DNA of 64,000 nt from Hydrogenophilus thiooxidans (GCF_019049855.1 NZ_JAHLSY010000011.1:1-64000); one strand, 5' to 3'. Positions 34,966-44,874 are shown, counted from the first letter of the stretch. The notes: generated by a model not told the origin, from the sequence alone. Program-made: numbers and translations.

Positions 34966-36021
34966 ATGACGGAAGCGGTGCGATTGACGGCGCTTGCGCA
35001 CGGCGGCGGGTGTGGGTGCAAGATCGCGCCCGGCGTCCTCGAACGGCTCTTGCGGGAGATTCCGACTGGGTTCGTGCCGCCCGAACTTCTCGTAGGGTTC
35101 GACACCACCGACGACGCCGCGGTGTGGCGTCTGAACGAGACGCAGGCGCTCATCGCGACCACCGACTTTTTCCTCCCCGTTGTCGATGACCCTTTCGATT
35201 TTGGCGCGATCGCTGCGACCAATGCGCTATCCGACGTCTATGCGATGGGGGGACGCCCGATCCTGGCGCTTGCGGTCGTCGGGATGCCCTTGGGAAAACT
35301 GCCCGAGGCGGTGATCGCGCAGATTTTCGCGGGTGGCGCATCGGTGTGCCGCGAAGCAGGGGTGGCGCTCGCCGGGGGCCATTCGATCGACTGCGTCGAA
35401 CCGTTTTACGGCTTGGTTGCGTTGGGACTTGCCCATCCCCGGGCGATCAAGACCAACGCGGGGGCGCAACCGGGCGACCAGTTGATCCTGACCAAGCCCC
35501 TTGGGATCGGAGTGCTCTCCGCGGCGCTCAAGAAGGGGTTACTCACCCCAGACGAATATGCCGAAATGCGGCGGTGGACCACCTGCCTCAACCGGGTAGG
35601 GGAGCGCTTGGGGGCTGACCCGGAGGTGCATGCGCTTACCGACGTCACCGGTTTCGGCCTGGCGGGACACGGATGGGAGATGGCGCGCGCAAGCGGCGTG
35701 GTGGTGCGTTTCCACAGTGGGGCGTTGCCGGTGTTGCCTGCCGCGCGCCGTTACCTTCGCGAAGGGATCACCACGGGGGCGGCCACGCGCAACTGGCAAA
35801 GCTACGGCAACGCGATCGACCTCACCGCGCTGCCGGAAGGGGAGCGCGCCGAGTGGCAAGCGATCGTCACCGATCCGCAAACGAGCGGAGGCCTGTTGAT
35901 CGCGTGCGCCCCTGCCGCGGTGGAGCGGGTAATGGGCGCGATCGCGGAGACGCAAGGCGAAGGAGGGGTGGTGATCGGTTCGGTCGCTGCGGGAACGCCG
36001 AAAGTCGAAGTGCTGCGATGA
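34966..36021 (+). CDS. selD: selenide, water dikinase (selenophosphate synthase)
   Basis: SelD makes selenophosphate from selenide and ATP. The 351-aa protein has the active-site segment G-G-G-C-G-C-K with Cys16 and Lys19; the position that is selenocysteine in some species is cysteine here. T-T-D-F-F, G-F-G-L-A-G-H-G and D-P-Q-T-S-G-G-L-L are also present. The start is ATG 34966 with CGGAGCGAG upstream. Selenophosphate is needed by neighbouring MnmH; no selA or selB is in the window, so selenoprotein synthesis cannot be judged. Its stop overlaps the next gene as ATGA. Confidence 0.95.
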   Translation: MTEAVRLTALAHGGGCGCKIAPGVLERLLREIPTGFVPPELLVGFDTTDDAAVWRLNETQALIATTDFFLPVVDDPFDFGAIAATNALSDVYAMGGRPILALAVVGMPLGKLPEAVIAQIFAGGASVCREAGVALAGGHSIDCVEPFYGLVALGLAHPRAIKTNAGAQPGDQLILTKPLGIGVLSAALKKGLLTPDEYAEMRRWTTCLNRVGERLGADPEVHALTDVTGFGLAGHGWEMARASGVVVRFHSGALPVLPAARRYLREGITTGAATRNWQSYGNAIDLTALPEGERAEWQAIVTDPQTSGGLLIACAPAAVERVMGAIAETQGEGGVVIGSVAAGTPKVEVLR

Positions 36022-37049
36022 ACGGATCGGCGCATCGGGCGGTGACCGGTTGGGAGCGTCGTGCGCTGCTGTTGGCAGCTCCGATCGTTTTGCTCTGGGG
36101 AACCGTCCTCTCCCTCAAACTCACACCGGCTTTTTTTGCGGGTGTGCTCACCTTTGGCGCTTCGCAAGCGATGACCCAGCGTTTTGCTCGCTCGCCCGCG
36201 TTTGCCCGCCATGCGCGTCTCTATTCCGCCGCGGTCGTGGCCTTGGTGACCCTTCTTTTGATCGTCGGATTGGTCGAGTTCGTCTTGTGGGCGCCCCAAG
36301 CGATTCCGAAACTTTTCAAGCAGTTGGCGACCACGCTCGAGCAGTTACGGGGTTTGCTGCCCGCCTGGGCGAACTATCTGCCCGATTCGGTCGACACCGT
36401 GCGTCGCGAGGCGATCGTCTGGCTCAAAGCGAACGCTGCAGCCGTGCAGAGTTGGGGGCTCCACACCGCACGGGGGGTTGGGTATGTGATCCTGGGACTC
36501 ATCATCGGAGGGCTGGCGGCCGTCCAGGTTGCCTGGTCGAGCGATGAACCCAATCTCAAACCGCTTCCCCCTTTGGCGCAGGCTATTTTCGACTACACGC
36601 GCGAGCTTGTCGCCAGTTTTACCCAGGTCGTTTTTGCCCAGGTGAAGATCTCCCTGGTCAATACCGCGCTCACCGCCGTTTTTTTGGTGGGCATTTTGCC
36701 GCTTCTGGGGCGGACGTTGCCGCTTACCCCAGTCCTGCTGGTTGTCACTTTCGTGGCGGGTCTGTTGCCTGTGGTGGGAAATCTTATCTCGAACACCGTC
36801 ACCACGTTGGTGGCGCTAAGTGTCTCGGTGATCGATGCGGTACTGGCTCTGGGTTGGCTCGTTTTCATCCACAAACTGGAGTATTTCTTGAACGCCCACA
36901 TCATCGGCAACCGCATTCGTTCCCATGCGTGGGAGATCTTGACGATGATGGTGGTGCTGGAAGCAGCTTTCGGGGTGGCTGGGGTAGTGAGCGCCCCCGT
37001 CTTCTTCGCGCAACTCAAATCGACCCTGCGGCGCGAAGGGCTGCTGTGA
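36018..37049 (+). CDS. AI-2E family transporter / permease-like membrane protein
   Basis: A 343-aa inner-membrane protein with about seven or eight hydrophobic segments. A pair lies at residues 15-50, one at about 70-90, one at about 150-175, and three or four in the C-terminal half. The middle soluble stretch and the late P-V-V-G-N-L-I-S-N and E-Y-F-L-N motifs fit the AI-2E/PerM (YdiK-like) family. Members have been linked to export or sodium/proton exchange; the substrate here is unknown. ATGA overlap with selD suggests coupled translation, but a functional link to selenium is not supported. Confidence 0.8.
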   Translation: MNGSAHRAVTGWERRALLLAAPIVLLWGTVLSLKLTPAFFAGVLTFGASQAMTQRFARSPAFARHARLYSAAVVALVTLLLIVGLVEFVLWAPQAIPKLFKQLATTLEQLRGLLPAWANYLPDSVDTVRREAIVWLKANAAAVQSWGLHTARGVGYVILGLIIGGLAAVQVAWSSDEPNLKPLPPLAQAIFDYTRELVASFTQVVFAQVKISLVNTALTAVFLVGILPLLGRTLPLTPVLLVVTFVAGLLPVVGNLISNTVTTLVALSVSVIDAVLALGWLVFIHKLEYFLNAHIIGNRIRSHAWEILTMMVVLEAAFGVAGVVSAPVFFAQLKSTLRREGLL

Positions 37050-37066
37050 GGGCAAGCGCCTGCCGG

Positions 37067-37792
37067 TCACCGCAGCGCGCTGTGGCGCGAAGGTTCCGGA
37101 CAAGGGATGAGCGGCGCCAGAGCAGGCCAGACCGTTTCGAGAAGGAGCGGCTGCGCTTCCGCGGTGGGGTGGAGTCCATCGCCTTGAAACGCGTCACGGT
37201 TGAGCGCAATGGGCGCCAAAAGGAACGGAACGAAACCGGCTACCCGTTTTTCCACTGCCAATTCCGCAAAGGTCGCGGTGAACGCTTCGCTGTAGTCGGG
37301 ACCCAGGTTCGGCGGAATTTGCATCCCGATCAGCACCACCTGCGCCCCGGCGGCGTGCGCCGCGTCGATCATCGCGGCCAGGTTCTCCCGCATCGCCGCC
37401 AGCGACAAACCGCGCAGCCCGTCGTTTGCACCGAGTTCGAGGATTACCAACCGGGGCCGTTCGCGGGTGAGCAATTTCGGTAGCCGCACCCGGCCGCCGT
37501 GGGTCGTCTCGCCCGAAACGCTGGCGTTGACCACGCGCCACTGCGGCGCGCACGCCCGCAGCCGCTCCGCGAGGAGATCGACCCAACCGCTACCGGCGCG
37601 CAGACCATAGCCCGCCGAGAGACTGTCGCCGAAGACGAGGAGCGTTGCCGCCTGGGCGCGCGGAGCAGAAGGGCGCTCCGGGTTCGCGGCACCATCGTCT
37701 GCCCGCGCCGGGCGGTTCGGTAAGCGGCTGAGGAACCCAACCGTTATCATCGCACTCAAGAGACGACGACGAAAAGCAGAGCGAAGCGACAT
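37067..37792 (-). CDS. tesA: GDSL-type arylesterase / lysophospholipase-thioesterase (TesA-like)
   Basis: TesA is a periplasmic SGNH hydrolase with thioesterase, esterase and lysophospholipase activity. The 241-aa protein has an N-terminal export signal (F-R-R-R-L-L-S-A-M-I-T-V-G-F-L then A-R-A-D), the nucleophile block V-F-G-D-S-L-S-A-G-Y-G-L near residue 65, the oxyanion glycine in the S-V-S-G-E-T block, G-A-N-D-G-L near 130 and the catalytic D-G-L-H-P near 212. The start at 37792 directly abuts the start of the divergent ABC gene (CATATG); a start at 37750 would give a shorter signal. The divergent pairing with a YbbA-like gene is as in E. coli. Confidence 0.88.
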   Translation of the reverse strand: MSLRSAFRRRLLSAMITVGFLSRLPNRPARADDGAANPERPSAPRAQAATLLVFGDSLSAGYGLRAGSGWVDLLAERLRACAPQWRVVNASVSGETTHGGRVRLPKLLTRERPRLVILELGANDGLRGLSLAAMRENLAAMIDAAHAAGAQVVLIGMQIPPNLGPDYSEAFTATFAELAVEKRVAGFVPFLLAPIALNRDAFQGDGLHPTAEAQPLLLETVWPALAPLIPCPEPSRHSALR

Positions 37793-38476
37793 ATGATCGA
37801 AGCCATCCATCTCACGAAAACGGTTACCCTGCCAAGCGGAGCCACCTTGACCTTGCTCGATGCGGTCGACTGTACCATCAACGACGGCGAGGCGGTTGCG
37901 GTCGTGGGCGCTTCCGGGTCTGGCAAAACGACGCTCCTTGGACTGCTCGCCGGGCTCGACCGGCCCACGCGCGGCACGATCGTCGTCGATCGCGCTGAGA
38001 TCACCGCGTGGGACGAAGAGGCGCGCGCCCGCTGGCGGCAGCAAGCGGTTGGTTTCGTCTTTCAAGATTTCCAACTCCTTCCGCACCTCACTGCGTGGGA
38101 AAACGTGGCGCTCCCCCTCTGGCTCAAAGGGGAGGGCGATGCGGAACGGCAAGCCAAAGCGTGGCTCGCGCGTGTCGGTTTGGCCGAACGGCTCGGTCAT
38201 CGTCCGGAGGCTCTCTCTGGTGGCGAACAGCAGCGCGTCGCGTTGGCGCGCGCGTTTGCGTGCCGCCCGCGCTACCTCTTTGCCGACGAACCCACGGGGA
38301 ACCTCGACGCTGCCACGGGCGAAACCGTGATCGAACTCTTGTTTTCGCTGCAGCAAGAGAGCGGCGCCACGCTCGTTCTGGTCACCCACGATCCGGCATT
38401 GGCCGCGCGCTGTCAGCGGGTATTGACGCTCCAGCGGGGTCGGCTTGTCGCCAACGATCGCCCATCAGCGGGATAG
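37793..38476 (+). CDS. ybbA: ABC transporter ATP-binding protein (YbbA/LolD-like)
   Basis: A 227-aa ATPase of the lipoprotein/macrolide-export type. It has Walker A G-A-S-G-S-G-K-T-T at about 39-47, Q-loop Q-D-F-Q-L-L-P-H, signature L-S-G-G-E-Q-Q-R, Walker B Y-L-F-A-D-E-P-T-G-N-L-D and the H-loop T-H-D. In E. coli the divergent tesA-ybbA pair is followed by the permease gene ybbP. No permease follows here, because the next gene is on the opposite strand. Its partner must be elsewhere or missing. It overlaps the convergent FAD-protein gene by 12 bp. Confidence 0.88.
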   Translation: MIEAIHLTKTVTLPSGATLTLLDAVDCTINDGEAVAVVGASGSGKTTLLGLLAGLDRPTRGTIVVDRAEITAWDEEARARWRQQAVGFVFQDFQLLPHLTAWENVALPLWLKGEGDAERQAKAWLARVGLAERLGHRPEALSGGEQQRVALARAFACRPRYLFADEPTGNLDAATGETVIELLFSLQQESGATLVLVTHDPALAARCQRVLTLQRGRLVANDRPSAG

Positions 38477-39442
38477 CGCGGCGCGCACCGCGCGTGCCGT
38501 GGTCCAGCCGCTCGCTACCGCGCTTTCCAACCCGGGAAGCGCACCGATCGGTGGCAACCAGTCGCCGGCAAGCCACAAATGGCGGGCGATGTGAACCGGT
38601 TGGGCAACCGGCTGCGGAAGCGCCCGTGCGCTACCCCAGCGCAGAACCTTCGGCCACTGATGCAGCCGCGCCGAGGTTCGTTCCAATTGAGCGGGCAAAA
38701 GCGGCGCTGCGTCCTGCGGTTCGGTTGTCAGCACCACCGCCGCTGCGGTGATGTGCCCTGGCCCGACCGTGGTCACACGCCACCCTGAATCGCCGTGTGG
38801 GGTGAGCGCGATCACCGGTGATGCAATCTGCACCACCTGTCCGAAGCGACCGATCCGCCGCGCGAGCGCCACCGCAAACCATTCGCTCGCCGGTTCCGTT
38901 ACTTGCCACGCGTGCCTTTGCGATGCCGGAAAGCGCATGACGGCGCGAACGAGCGGCACAAGGCGCGGCCAGGTCAGGGTGGCGAGCGATTCTCCGCACC
39001 ATGTCGTGGCGAATCGTGAAAGCGCTGCATGAAACGGCGCAGGCGGGGTGGCGACCCGGAACCAGGCAGCAAGCGGCGTATCCGGATGGCGACGCCCCCA
39101 CGCCCGCAACCGCCAAAGCCAAAAGAGGGGGTGGGAAACGGACGTTCCTTCGAGTTTGGGCCAACCGGTTGGCGAAACGGACCAGCGCTGCGCACCTTCC
39201 TCTTCCTCCCAAGCGTACGGAAGCGACCTAAGCGGCTGCGAAGAAAGGGCGCCCGCACGCAAGAGCTGTTTCAGCATCGGTGTGGCGGCGGGGAAACGGA
39301 GCGCGTGTTCGGCCAAACTGGCAAGCCCCCCGCCCAGTTGCGGACGCTTTTCCAGCACGATCACGGAGTACCCCCAACGCGCCAACCGCCAGGCTGCGGT
39401 GAGTCCCGCTGCGCCCGCCCCGACTACGACGATTCGTTTCAC
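38465..39442 (-). CDS. FAD-dependent oxidoreductase of unknown substrate
   Basis: A 325-aa protein with the dinucleotide-binding G-A-G-A-A-G-L-T-A-A at residues 8-17 and an E-K-R-P-Q-L-G-G-G motif near 32, as in amine-oxidase-like and phytoene-desaturase-like flavoproteins. The second flavin-contact segment W-L-A-G-D-W near 292 and the late G-L-E-S-A-V-A-S-G near 304 complete the fold. It is shorter than typical members (400 or more). The middle substrate domain is small, so the substrate cannot be predicted. Its start lies 86 bp from the divergent apbC. Confidence 0.78.
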   Translation of the reverse strand: MKRIVVVGAGAAGLTAAWRLARWGYSVIVLEKRPQLGGGLASLAEHALRFPAATPMLKQLLRAGALSSQPLRSLPYAWEEEEGAQRWSVSPTGWPKLEGTSVSHPLFWLWRLRAWGRRHPDTPLAAWFRVATPPAPFHAALSRFATTWCGESLATLTWPRLVPLVRAVMRFPASQRHAWQVTEPASEWFAVALARRIGRFGQVVQIASPVIALTPHGDSGWRVTTVGPGHITAAAVVLTTEPQDAAPLLPAQLERTSARLHQWPKVLRWGSARALPQPVAQPVHIARHLWLAGDWLPPIGALPGLESAVASGWTTARAVRAALSR

Positions 39443-39528
39443 TGCGCTCCTTTTCTAGGGGTGATCGTTCCTGCCACACGGTGGTATGATCGCACGCATC
39501 GTTCGCATTCGACAAGGAGCCGCGCGAC

Positions 39529-40620
39529 ATGGCGATAACCCAAGAGGCTGTTCGATCGGTGCTTGCGCAGACCATCGACCCCAATCGCGAAAAAGATTAC
39601 GTGACCACCGGCGCCGTGCAGCAAATCGCAGTCGACGGCGACGCCGTATCGGTCAAGATCGCGCTCGACTACCCCGCAAAGAGTCAATGGGCAGCGATCC
39701 AGCAGCAGATCGAAACCGCGCTTCGTGACGCGTTGCACCCTGCGGCGCTCTTCGTCGAAGTGACCAGCCAAATCGGCATCCACAAAGTGCCGCCGGGGTT
39801 ACGGCCGCTGCCCGGTGTCGCGAACATCGTCGCGGTCGCGTCGGGTAAAGGGGGTGTGGGAAAGAGCACCACCGCGGTGAATCTTGCGCTTGCGTTGGCG
39901 GCAGAAGGGGCGAAGGTGGGGATTTTGGATGCCGATATCTATGGCCCCTCGATCCCGCAAATGCTCGGGCTCGGCCATCAAAATCCGGTCTCGGAAGACG
40001 GACAGAAGATGCAGCCGCTCACCGCGTACGGCATCGAAGCGATGTCGATCGGCTTCATGGTCGACGTCGAAACGCCGATGATCTGGCGTGGCCCGATGGC
40101 TTCACAGGCGCTGGTGCAGCTCCTTACCGAAACCGCGTGGCACGACCTCGACTACCTCATCGTGGACATGCCGCCGGGAACGGGGGACATCCATCTGTCG
40201 CTCGCGCAAAAAGCGCCGCTCACCGGCGCGGTGATCGTTACGACCCCGCAAGAGATCGCGCTGTTGGACGCGCGCAAAGGGCTCAAGATGTTCGAAAAGG
40301 TCCAAGTCCCCGTTTTGGGGGTGATCGAGAACATGAGCCTTCATATCTGCTCGCACTGCGGCCACGTCGAACCGATCTTCGGGGAAGGGGGTGGCAAAAA
40401 ACTCTGTGACGATTACGGCGTGCCTTTCCTGGGGGCGTTGCCCTTGGATCGCCGTATCCGGGAGGAGACCGATAGCGGCAAACCCACCGTGGTGGCCGAG
40501 CCCGATGGCCCGATTGCCGAAAAATATCGGGAGATTGCCCGCCAGGTGGCGATTGCGATTGCCGACCGCGGCAAAGACTTTACTCACAAAATGCCCACGA
40601 TCGTGGTCAAAAACGACTGA
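39529..40620 (+). CDS. apbC: iron-sulfur cluster carrier ATPase ApbC/Mrp
   Basis: ApbC carries and delivers [4Fe-4S] clusters. The 363-aa protein has an N-terminal MIP18-like domain (about 1-90), a deviant Walker A G-K-G-G-V-G-K-S near 106-113, the D-A-D-I-Y-G-P-S motif and the cluster-binding C-S-H-C pair near residue 270. An AAGGAG ribosome site precedes ATG 39529. A TATGAT at 39485 is a plausible -10 element. The dcd gene follows after 8 bp. The supply of clusters would fit the many Fe-S enzymes encoded here, but no direct link is shown. Confidence 0.94.
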   Translation: MAITQEAVRSVLAQTIDPNREKDYVTTGAVQQIAVDGDAVSVKIALDYPAKSQWAAIQQQIETALRDALHPAALFVEVTSQIGIHKVPPGLRPLPGVANIVAVASGKGGVGKSTTAVNLALALAAEGAKVGILDADIYGPSIPQMLGLGHQNPVSEDGQKMQPLTAYGIEAMSIGFMVDVETPMIWRGPMASQALVQLLTETAWHDLDYLIVDMPPGTGDIHLSLAQKAPLTGAVIVTTPQEIALLDARKGLKMFEKVQVPVLGVIENMSLHICSHCGHVEPIFGEGGGKKLCDDYGVPFLGALPLDRRIREETDSGKPTVVAEPDGPIAEKYREIARQVAIAIADRGKDFTHKMPTIVVKND

Positions 40621-40628
40621 ACGCAACG

Positions 40629-41195
40629 ATGAGCATCAAATCGGACCGGTGGATCCGCCGCATGGCTGAAACGTACGGGATGATCGAACCGTTCGAACCC
40701 GAGCTCGTGCGGCAAGTGGATGGCACGCGCGTCGTCTCCTTCGGCACCTCGAGCTACGGCTACGACGTTCGCTGCGCCAACGAATTCAAGATCTTCACCA
40801 ACATCAATTCGACGATCGTCGACCCCAAGAATTTCGACGAACGCAGTTTCGTCGACTTTGTCGGCGACGTTTGCATCATCCCGCCCAACTCGTTTGCGTT
40901 GGCGCGCACCGTCGAATACTTTCGCATTCCGCGCAACGTCCTCACGATCTGCCTTGGGAAGAGCACCTACGCGCGCTGCGGCATCATCGTCAACGTCACA
41001 CCGCTTGAACCGGAGTGGGAAGGGCATGTGACGCTCGAATTCTCCAACACCACGCCGCTGCCGGCGAAGATTTACGCAAACGAAGGCGTGGCGCAGATGC
41101 TCTTCTTCGAATCGGACGAGGTGTGTGAAACGAGCTACCGCGACCGGGGCGGTAAGTATCTGGGGCAACGCGGCGTGACCCTGCCGCGCATGTGA
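40629..41195 (+). CDS. dcd: dCTP deaminase
   Basis: Dcd deaminates dCTP to dUTP, the route to dTMP. The 188-aa trimeric-fold protein has [12 protein letters not shown] near residue 38, G-K-S-T-Y-A-R-C-G near 112, and the catalytic glutamate in H-V-T-L-E-F-S-N near 135. Length matches E. coli Dcd (193). ThyA, which uses the downstream dUMP, is encoded about 3 kb away. Confidence 0.95.
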   Translation: MSIKSDRWIRRMAETYGMIEPFEPELVRQVDGTRVVSFGTSSYGYDVRCANEFKIFTNINSTIVDPKNFDERSFVDFVGDVCIIPPNSFALARTVEYFRIPRNVLTICLGKSTYARCGIIVNVTPLEPEWEGHVTLEFSNTTPLPAKIYANEGVAQMLFFESDEVCETSYRDRGGKYLGQRGVTLPRM

Positions 41196-41220
41196 AGCGA
41201 CAACGACAAAGGGCGACGCG

Positions 41221-43455
41221 ATGCGTTTTCATTTTCCTATCGTCATCATCGACGAGGATTTCCGTTCGGAAAACGCCTCCGGCTTGGGGATTCGAGCGCT
41301 CGCGCAGGCGATCGAAGCCGAAGGAATGGAGGTGCTGGGGGTGACGAGTTACGGCGACCTCACCTCGTTTGCCCAGCAACAGAGTCGGGCGTCGGCGTTC
41401 ATCGTCTCGATCGACGACGAGCAGCTGCAAGACCCGCTGCAGGCGGCTGAGGTGATCGAACAGATTCGCAATTTCGTCGCCGAGATCCGTTTTCGTAACG
41501 CCGACATTCCGATCTTCCTCTACGGGGAGACACGCACCAGCCGCCACATCCCCAACGACGTGTTGCGCGAACTCCACGGCTTCATCCATATGTTCGAGGA
41601 TACCCCGGAATTCATCGCGCGATACGTGGTGCGCGAGGCGCGCAACTACCTCGACAGCCTCGCTCCCCCCTTCTTTCGGGCGCTTACCCATTACGCTGCC
41701 GATGGATCCTACTCATGGCACTGCCCGGGGCATTCGGGTGGGGTGGCATTCCTCAAAAGCCCCGTCGGTCAGATGTTCCACCAGTTCTTCGGCGAAAACC
41801 TCCTGCGCGCCGACGTCTGCAACGCCGTAGAAGAGCTGGGGCAGTTGCTCGATCACACCGGGCCCGTTGCGGCGAGCGAACGCAACGCCGCGCGCATTTT
41901 CCACTGTGACCATCTGTTTTTCGTCACCAACGGAACCAGCACCTCGAACAAGATGGTCTGGCACTACACCGTTGCGCCGAACGATATCGTCGTGGTCGAT
42001 CGCAACTGCCACAAATCGGTGCTGCACGCGATCATCATGACCGGCGCGATTCCGGTCTTTCTCACCCCGACGCGCAACCACTACGGGATCATCGGCCCGA
42101 TCCCGGAACGCGAATTCGCGCCAGAAGCGATCCAGGCGAAGATCGACGCACACCCGTTCGCCCAACTGGCAAACGACCGACAACCCCGCATCCTCACGCT
42201 GACGCAATCGACCTACGACGGCATCCTCTACAACGTCGAACGGATCAAAGCAGAGCTCGACGGCTACATTCCGACGCTGCATTTCGACGAAGCGTGGCTG
42301 CCGCACGCCGCTTTTCACGACTTTTACGGCGACTACCATGCAATTGGCGCAGACCGCCCGCGCTGCGAAACTTCGCTTATCTTCTCCACCCAATCGACCC
42401 ACAAACTGCTTGCGGGGCTGTCGCAGGCGTCGCAAATCCTGGTTCAAGAGGCGAAACAGGGTGGGTTTGACCGTGACCTCTTCAACGAAGCGTACTTGAT
42501 GCATACCTCGACCTCGCCGCAATACGCGATCATCGCCAGTTGCGACGTTGCCGCGGCGATGATGGAACCGCCTGGGGGTACCGCGCTCGTCGAAGAATCC
42601 TTGATGGAAGCGGCCGAATTCCGCCGTGCGATGCGCGAAGTGGCGCGCGACTATCCCGATTGGTGGTTCCGCGTCTGGGGGCCGGAGCGGCTCGCGGAAG
42701 AGGGGATCGGCACGCCCGAAGACTGGATGCTGCGCCCGAACGAACGGTGGCACGGTTTTGGCGAAATCAGCGAAGGGTTCAACATGTTGGACCCGATCAA
42801 AGCGACGATCATCACCCCAGGGCTCGACGTCGATGGCGATTTCCACGACTGGGGTATCCCGGCCGGGGTCGTGACCCGCTACCTTGCGGAACACGGCATC
42901 GTCGTCGAAAAAACGGGGCTTTACTCGTTCTTCATCATGTTCACCATCGGCATCACCAAAGGGCGGTGGAACACGATGGTGACCGAATTACAGCAGTTCA
43001 AAGACGATTTCGACCGCAACCAACCTCTGTGGCGGGTGATGCCGGAGTTCATCGCGAAGCACCCGAGATACGAAAAATGGGGGTTACGCGACCTCTGTCA
43101 GCGCATTCACGCGTTTTACAAAGCACACGACGTGGCGCGCCTTACCACGCAGATGTACCTTTCGGAGATGGAACCGGCGCTGCGCCCTGCGGACGCCTGG
43201 GCCAAACTGGCGCATCGCGAAATCGACCGCGTCCCCATCGACGCGCTCGAAGGGCGGATCACCGCGATGCTCGTCACCCCGTACCCACCGGGAATCCCGC
43301 TTCTGATTCCGGGCGAGCGCTTCAACGCAACGATCGTCCACTACCTGCAGTTTGCCCGCGCGTTCAACCGCTCGTTTCCCGGGTTCGAGACCGACGTGCA
43401 CGGCCTCGTCAAAGGCGAGGATGGGGAATACTACGTCGATTGCGTGCGCGATTGA
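41221..43455 (+). CDS. Orn/Lys/Arg decarboxylase, fold type I PLP enzyme
   Basis: A 744-aa decarboxylase of the large AdiA/LdcI/SpeF class. It has an N-terminal receiver-like wing domain (about 1-130), then the PLP domain with G-T-S-T-S-N-K near 242 and H-F-D-E-A-W near 355. The Schiff-base lysine is in S-T-Q-S-T-H-K-L near 395. A C-terminal domain follows. The enzyme releases CO2 from a basic amino acid to give the corresponding di- or polyamine. Specificity for arginine, lysine or ornithine cannot be decided from sequence by eye. It follows dcd by 25 bp and overlaps the convergent folA end by 25 bp. Confidence 0.9.
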   Translation: MRFHFPIVIIDEDFRSENASGLGIRALAQAIEAEGMEVLGVTSYGDLTSFAQQQSRASAFIVSIDDEQLQDPLQAAEVIEQIRNFVAEIRFRNADIPIFLYGETRTSRHIPNDVLRELHGFIHMFEDTPEFIARYVVREARNYLDSLAPPFFRALTHYAADGSYSWHCPGHSGGVAFLKSPVGQMFHQFFGENLLRADVCNAVEELGQLLDHTGPVAASERNAARIFHCDHLFFVTNGTSTSNKMVWHYTVAPNDIVVVDRNCHKSVLHAIIMTGAIPVFLTPTRNHYGIIGPIPEREFAPEAIQAKIDAHPFAQLANDRQPRILTLTQSTYDGILYNVERIKAELDGYIPTLHFDEAWLPHAAFHDFYGDYHAIGADRPRCETSLIFSTQSTHKLLAGLSQASQILVQEAKQGGFDRDLFNEAYLMHTSTSPQYAIIASCDVAAAMMEPPGGTALVEESLMEAAEFRRAMREVARDYPDWWFRVWGPERLAEEGIGTPEDWMLRPNERWHGFGEISEGFNMLDPIKATIITPGLDVDGDFHDWGIPAGVVTRYLAEHGIVVEKTGLYSFFIMFTIGITKGRWNTMVTELQQFKDDFDRNQPLWRVMPEFIAKHPRYEKWGLRDLCQRIHAFYKAHDVARLTTQMYLSEMEPALRPADAWAKLAHREIDRVPIDALEGRITAMLVTPYPPGIPLLIPGERFNATIVHYLQFARAFNRSFPGFETDVHGLVKGEDGEYYVDCVRD

Positions 43456-43985
43456 ACGCGGCGGTAGGTGACGAACGCAAACGGATAGGGGTGGTTCGCG
43501 TCCGCCGGGTGTCGCGTGCGTGCAACTTCGACGAATTCCGTTTTGGGCCAAGGCGGAAAGAACGCGTCGGCAGAGACTTCGGCGTCGACCTCGGTGAGCT
43601 CCAAGCGGTCCGCAAAGGGAAGTGCCGCGGCGTAGAGCTGCGCGCCGCCGATCACGAACACGGTGGGCGCCTTCGCCAGTGCCGCCAATGCCGCCTCGAG
43701 CGTTGGAAAGCATAGCACCCCAGAGGGAAGCGTCGATTCCGGTTCTCTTTCGGTGGGCGCGGCGTCCGTTTGCGATCGCGCAAGCGTTCGACTCACCACC
43801 GCGTTGGTGCGCCCCGGCAGCGGCCTCCCAAGAGAGTGCCACGTGTTGCGCCCCATCACCACCGGCGCCCCCAGCGTGAGCTGCTTGAAGCGTTTGAGGT
43901 CGTCCGGCAGATGCCACGGAAGCGCATTGCGGTACCCCAGTTCCCCATTTCGACCCACTGCGGCGATGATCACGATTTCGCTCAT
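43431..43985 (-). CDS. folA: dihydrofolate reductase
   Basis: FolA reduces dihydrofolate with NADPH and regenerates the cofactor used by ThyA. The 184-aa protein has [12 protein letters not shown] near residue 6, the substrate-site P-W-H-L-P-D-D-L near 23-30, [10 protein letters not shown] near 44, and V-I-G-G-A-Q near 114. It is somewhat longer than E. coli (159). The excess is mainly a loop near residues 68-90 rich in Thr, Pro and Glu. ATGA overlap with the thyA stop makes coupled synthesis likely. Confidence 0.94.
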   Translation of the reverse strand: MSEIVIIAAVGRNGELGYRNALPWHLPDDLKRFKQLTLGAPVVMGRNTWHSLGRPLPGRTNAVVSRTLARSQTDAAPTEREPESTLPSGVLCFPTLEAALAALAKAPTVFVIGGAQLYAAALPFADRLELTEVDAEVSADAFFPPWPKTEFVEVARTRHPADANHPYPFAFVTYRRVQSRTQST

Positions 43986-44782
43986 ACCGCCACCGGCGCC
44001 GGAATGTGGGGATGGGGGTCGTACCCCTCCAGGGTGAAGTGCTCGTAGCGAAAATCCTCGAGCCGCGTGATCGTCGGGTCGAGTCGCATCCTGGGCAACG
44101 GGCGTGGCGTTCGGGTGAGCTGCAGACGCGCTTGTTCGATGTGGTTGCGGTACAAGTGGCAATCGCCGCCCGTCCAGATGAACTCGTGCGCGGTGTAGCC
44201 GCAAACCTGTGCCACCATCATCGTCAGAAGCGCGTACGAGGCGATATTGAACGGAACCCCCAAAAAGACGTCGGCGCTACGCTGATAGAGTTGGCACGAA
44301 AGGCGCCCATGCGCGACGTAAAACTGAAAGAGTGCGTGACAGGGCGGAAGCGCCATCTTGTCGACATCGGCGGGGTTCCACGCCACGACCAGGTGGCGTC
44401 GCGAGTCTGGATTGTTCTTGAGCGATTCCACCACCTGCGCGATCTGGTCGATCACCCGCCCGTCTGGTGCCTCCCAGCGCCGCCACTGTTTGCCGTAGAT
44501 CGGCCCCAAGTCACCATTTGCGTCGGCCCATTCGTCCCAGATCGTCACCTTGTTTTCATGAAGGTAGCGAATGTTGGTGTCGCCGCGCAAAAACCAGAGC
44601 AGCTCATGAATGATCGAGCGCACATGGAGCTTTTTCGTGGTGAGCAGCGGAAAGGTCTCCCCGCCGTTGAGTGGAAACCGCATCTGATAGCCGAAGACCG
44701 ACAGCGTGCCGACGCCGGTGCGGTCGCGTTTTTCCACGCCGTGGGTGAGGATGTGGTCGAGAAGCGCCAGATAGGTCTGCAT
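43982..44782 (-). CDS. thyA: thymidylate synthase
   Basis: ThyA methylates dUMP to dTMP. The 266-aa protein matches E. coli ThyA in length. It has R-T-G-V-G-T near residue 21, the W-R-R-W segment near 83, the catalytic cysteine in L-P-P-C-H-A-L near 148, and [12 protein letters not shown] near 168. The start is ATG 44782. Pairing with folA is the classical arrangement, since ThyA produces the dihydrofolate that FolA recycles. Confidence 0.96.
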   Translation of the reverse strand: MQTYLALLDHILTHGVEKRDRTGVGTLSVFGYQMRFPLNGGETFPLLTTKKLHVRSIIHELLWFLRGDTNIRYLHENKVTIWDEWADANGDLGPIYGKQWRRWEAPDGRVIDQIAQVVESLKNNPDSRRHLVVAWNPADVDKMALPPCHALFQFYVAHGRLSCQLYQRSADVFLGVPFNIASYALLTMMVAQVCGYTAHEFIWTGGDCHLYRNHIEQARLQLTRTPRPLPRMRLDPTITRLEDFRYEHFTLEGYDPHPHIPAPVAV

Positions 44783-44801
44783 ACAAAAACTCGCCGGTTT
44801 C

Positions 44802-44815
44802 TTGATCCAGGTCAA
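44802..44815 (+). promoter_or_regulatory. FNR/DNR-type box upstream of the ODP gene
   Basis: TTGATCCAGGTCAA matches the TTGAT-N4-ATCAA consensus at nine of ten positions. If it acts as a class II site, the start of transcription would be near 44850, and TAATGT at 44838-44843 fits as the -10 element for the ODP gene. It is also 20 bp upstream of the divergent thyA start, where it could only act from close range. Confidence 0.5.
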
Positions 44816-44874
44816 AGAAGCCCGTGAATAACTATGGTAATGTGAAAAATACCACACATGCCATGGAGTGGCGT

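Noticed and set aside
41713-42894. A 393-codon minus-strand frame opposite the amino-acid decarboxylase gene
   Set aside because: Antisense shadow; the plus-strand gene carries all PLP-enzyme motifs.
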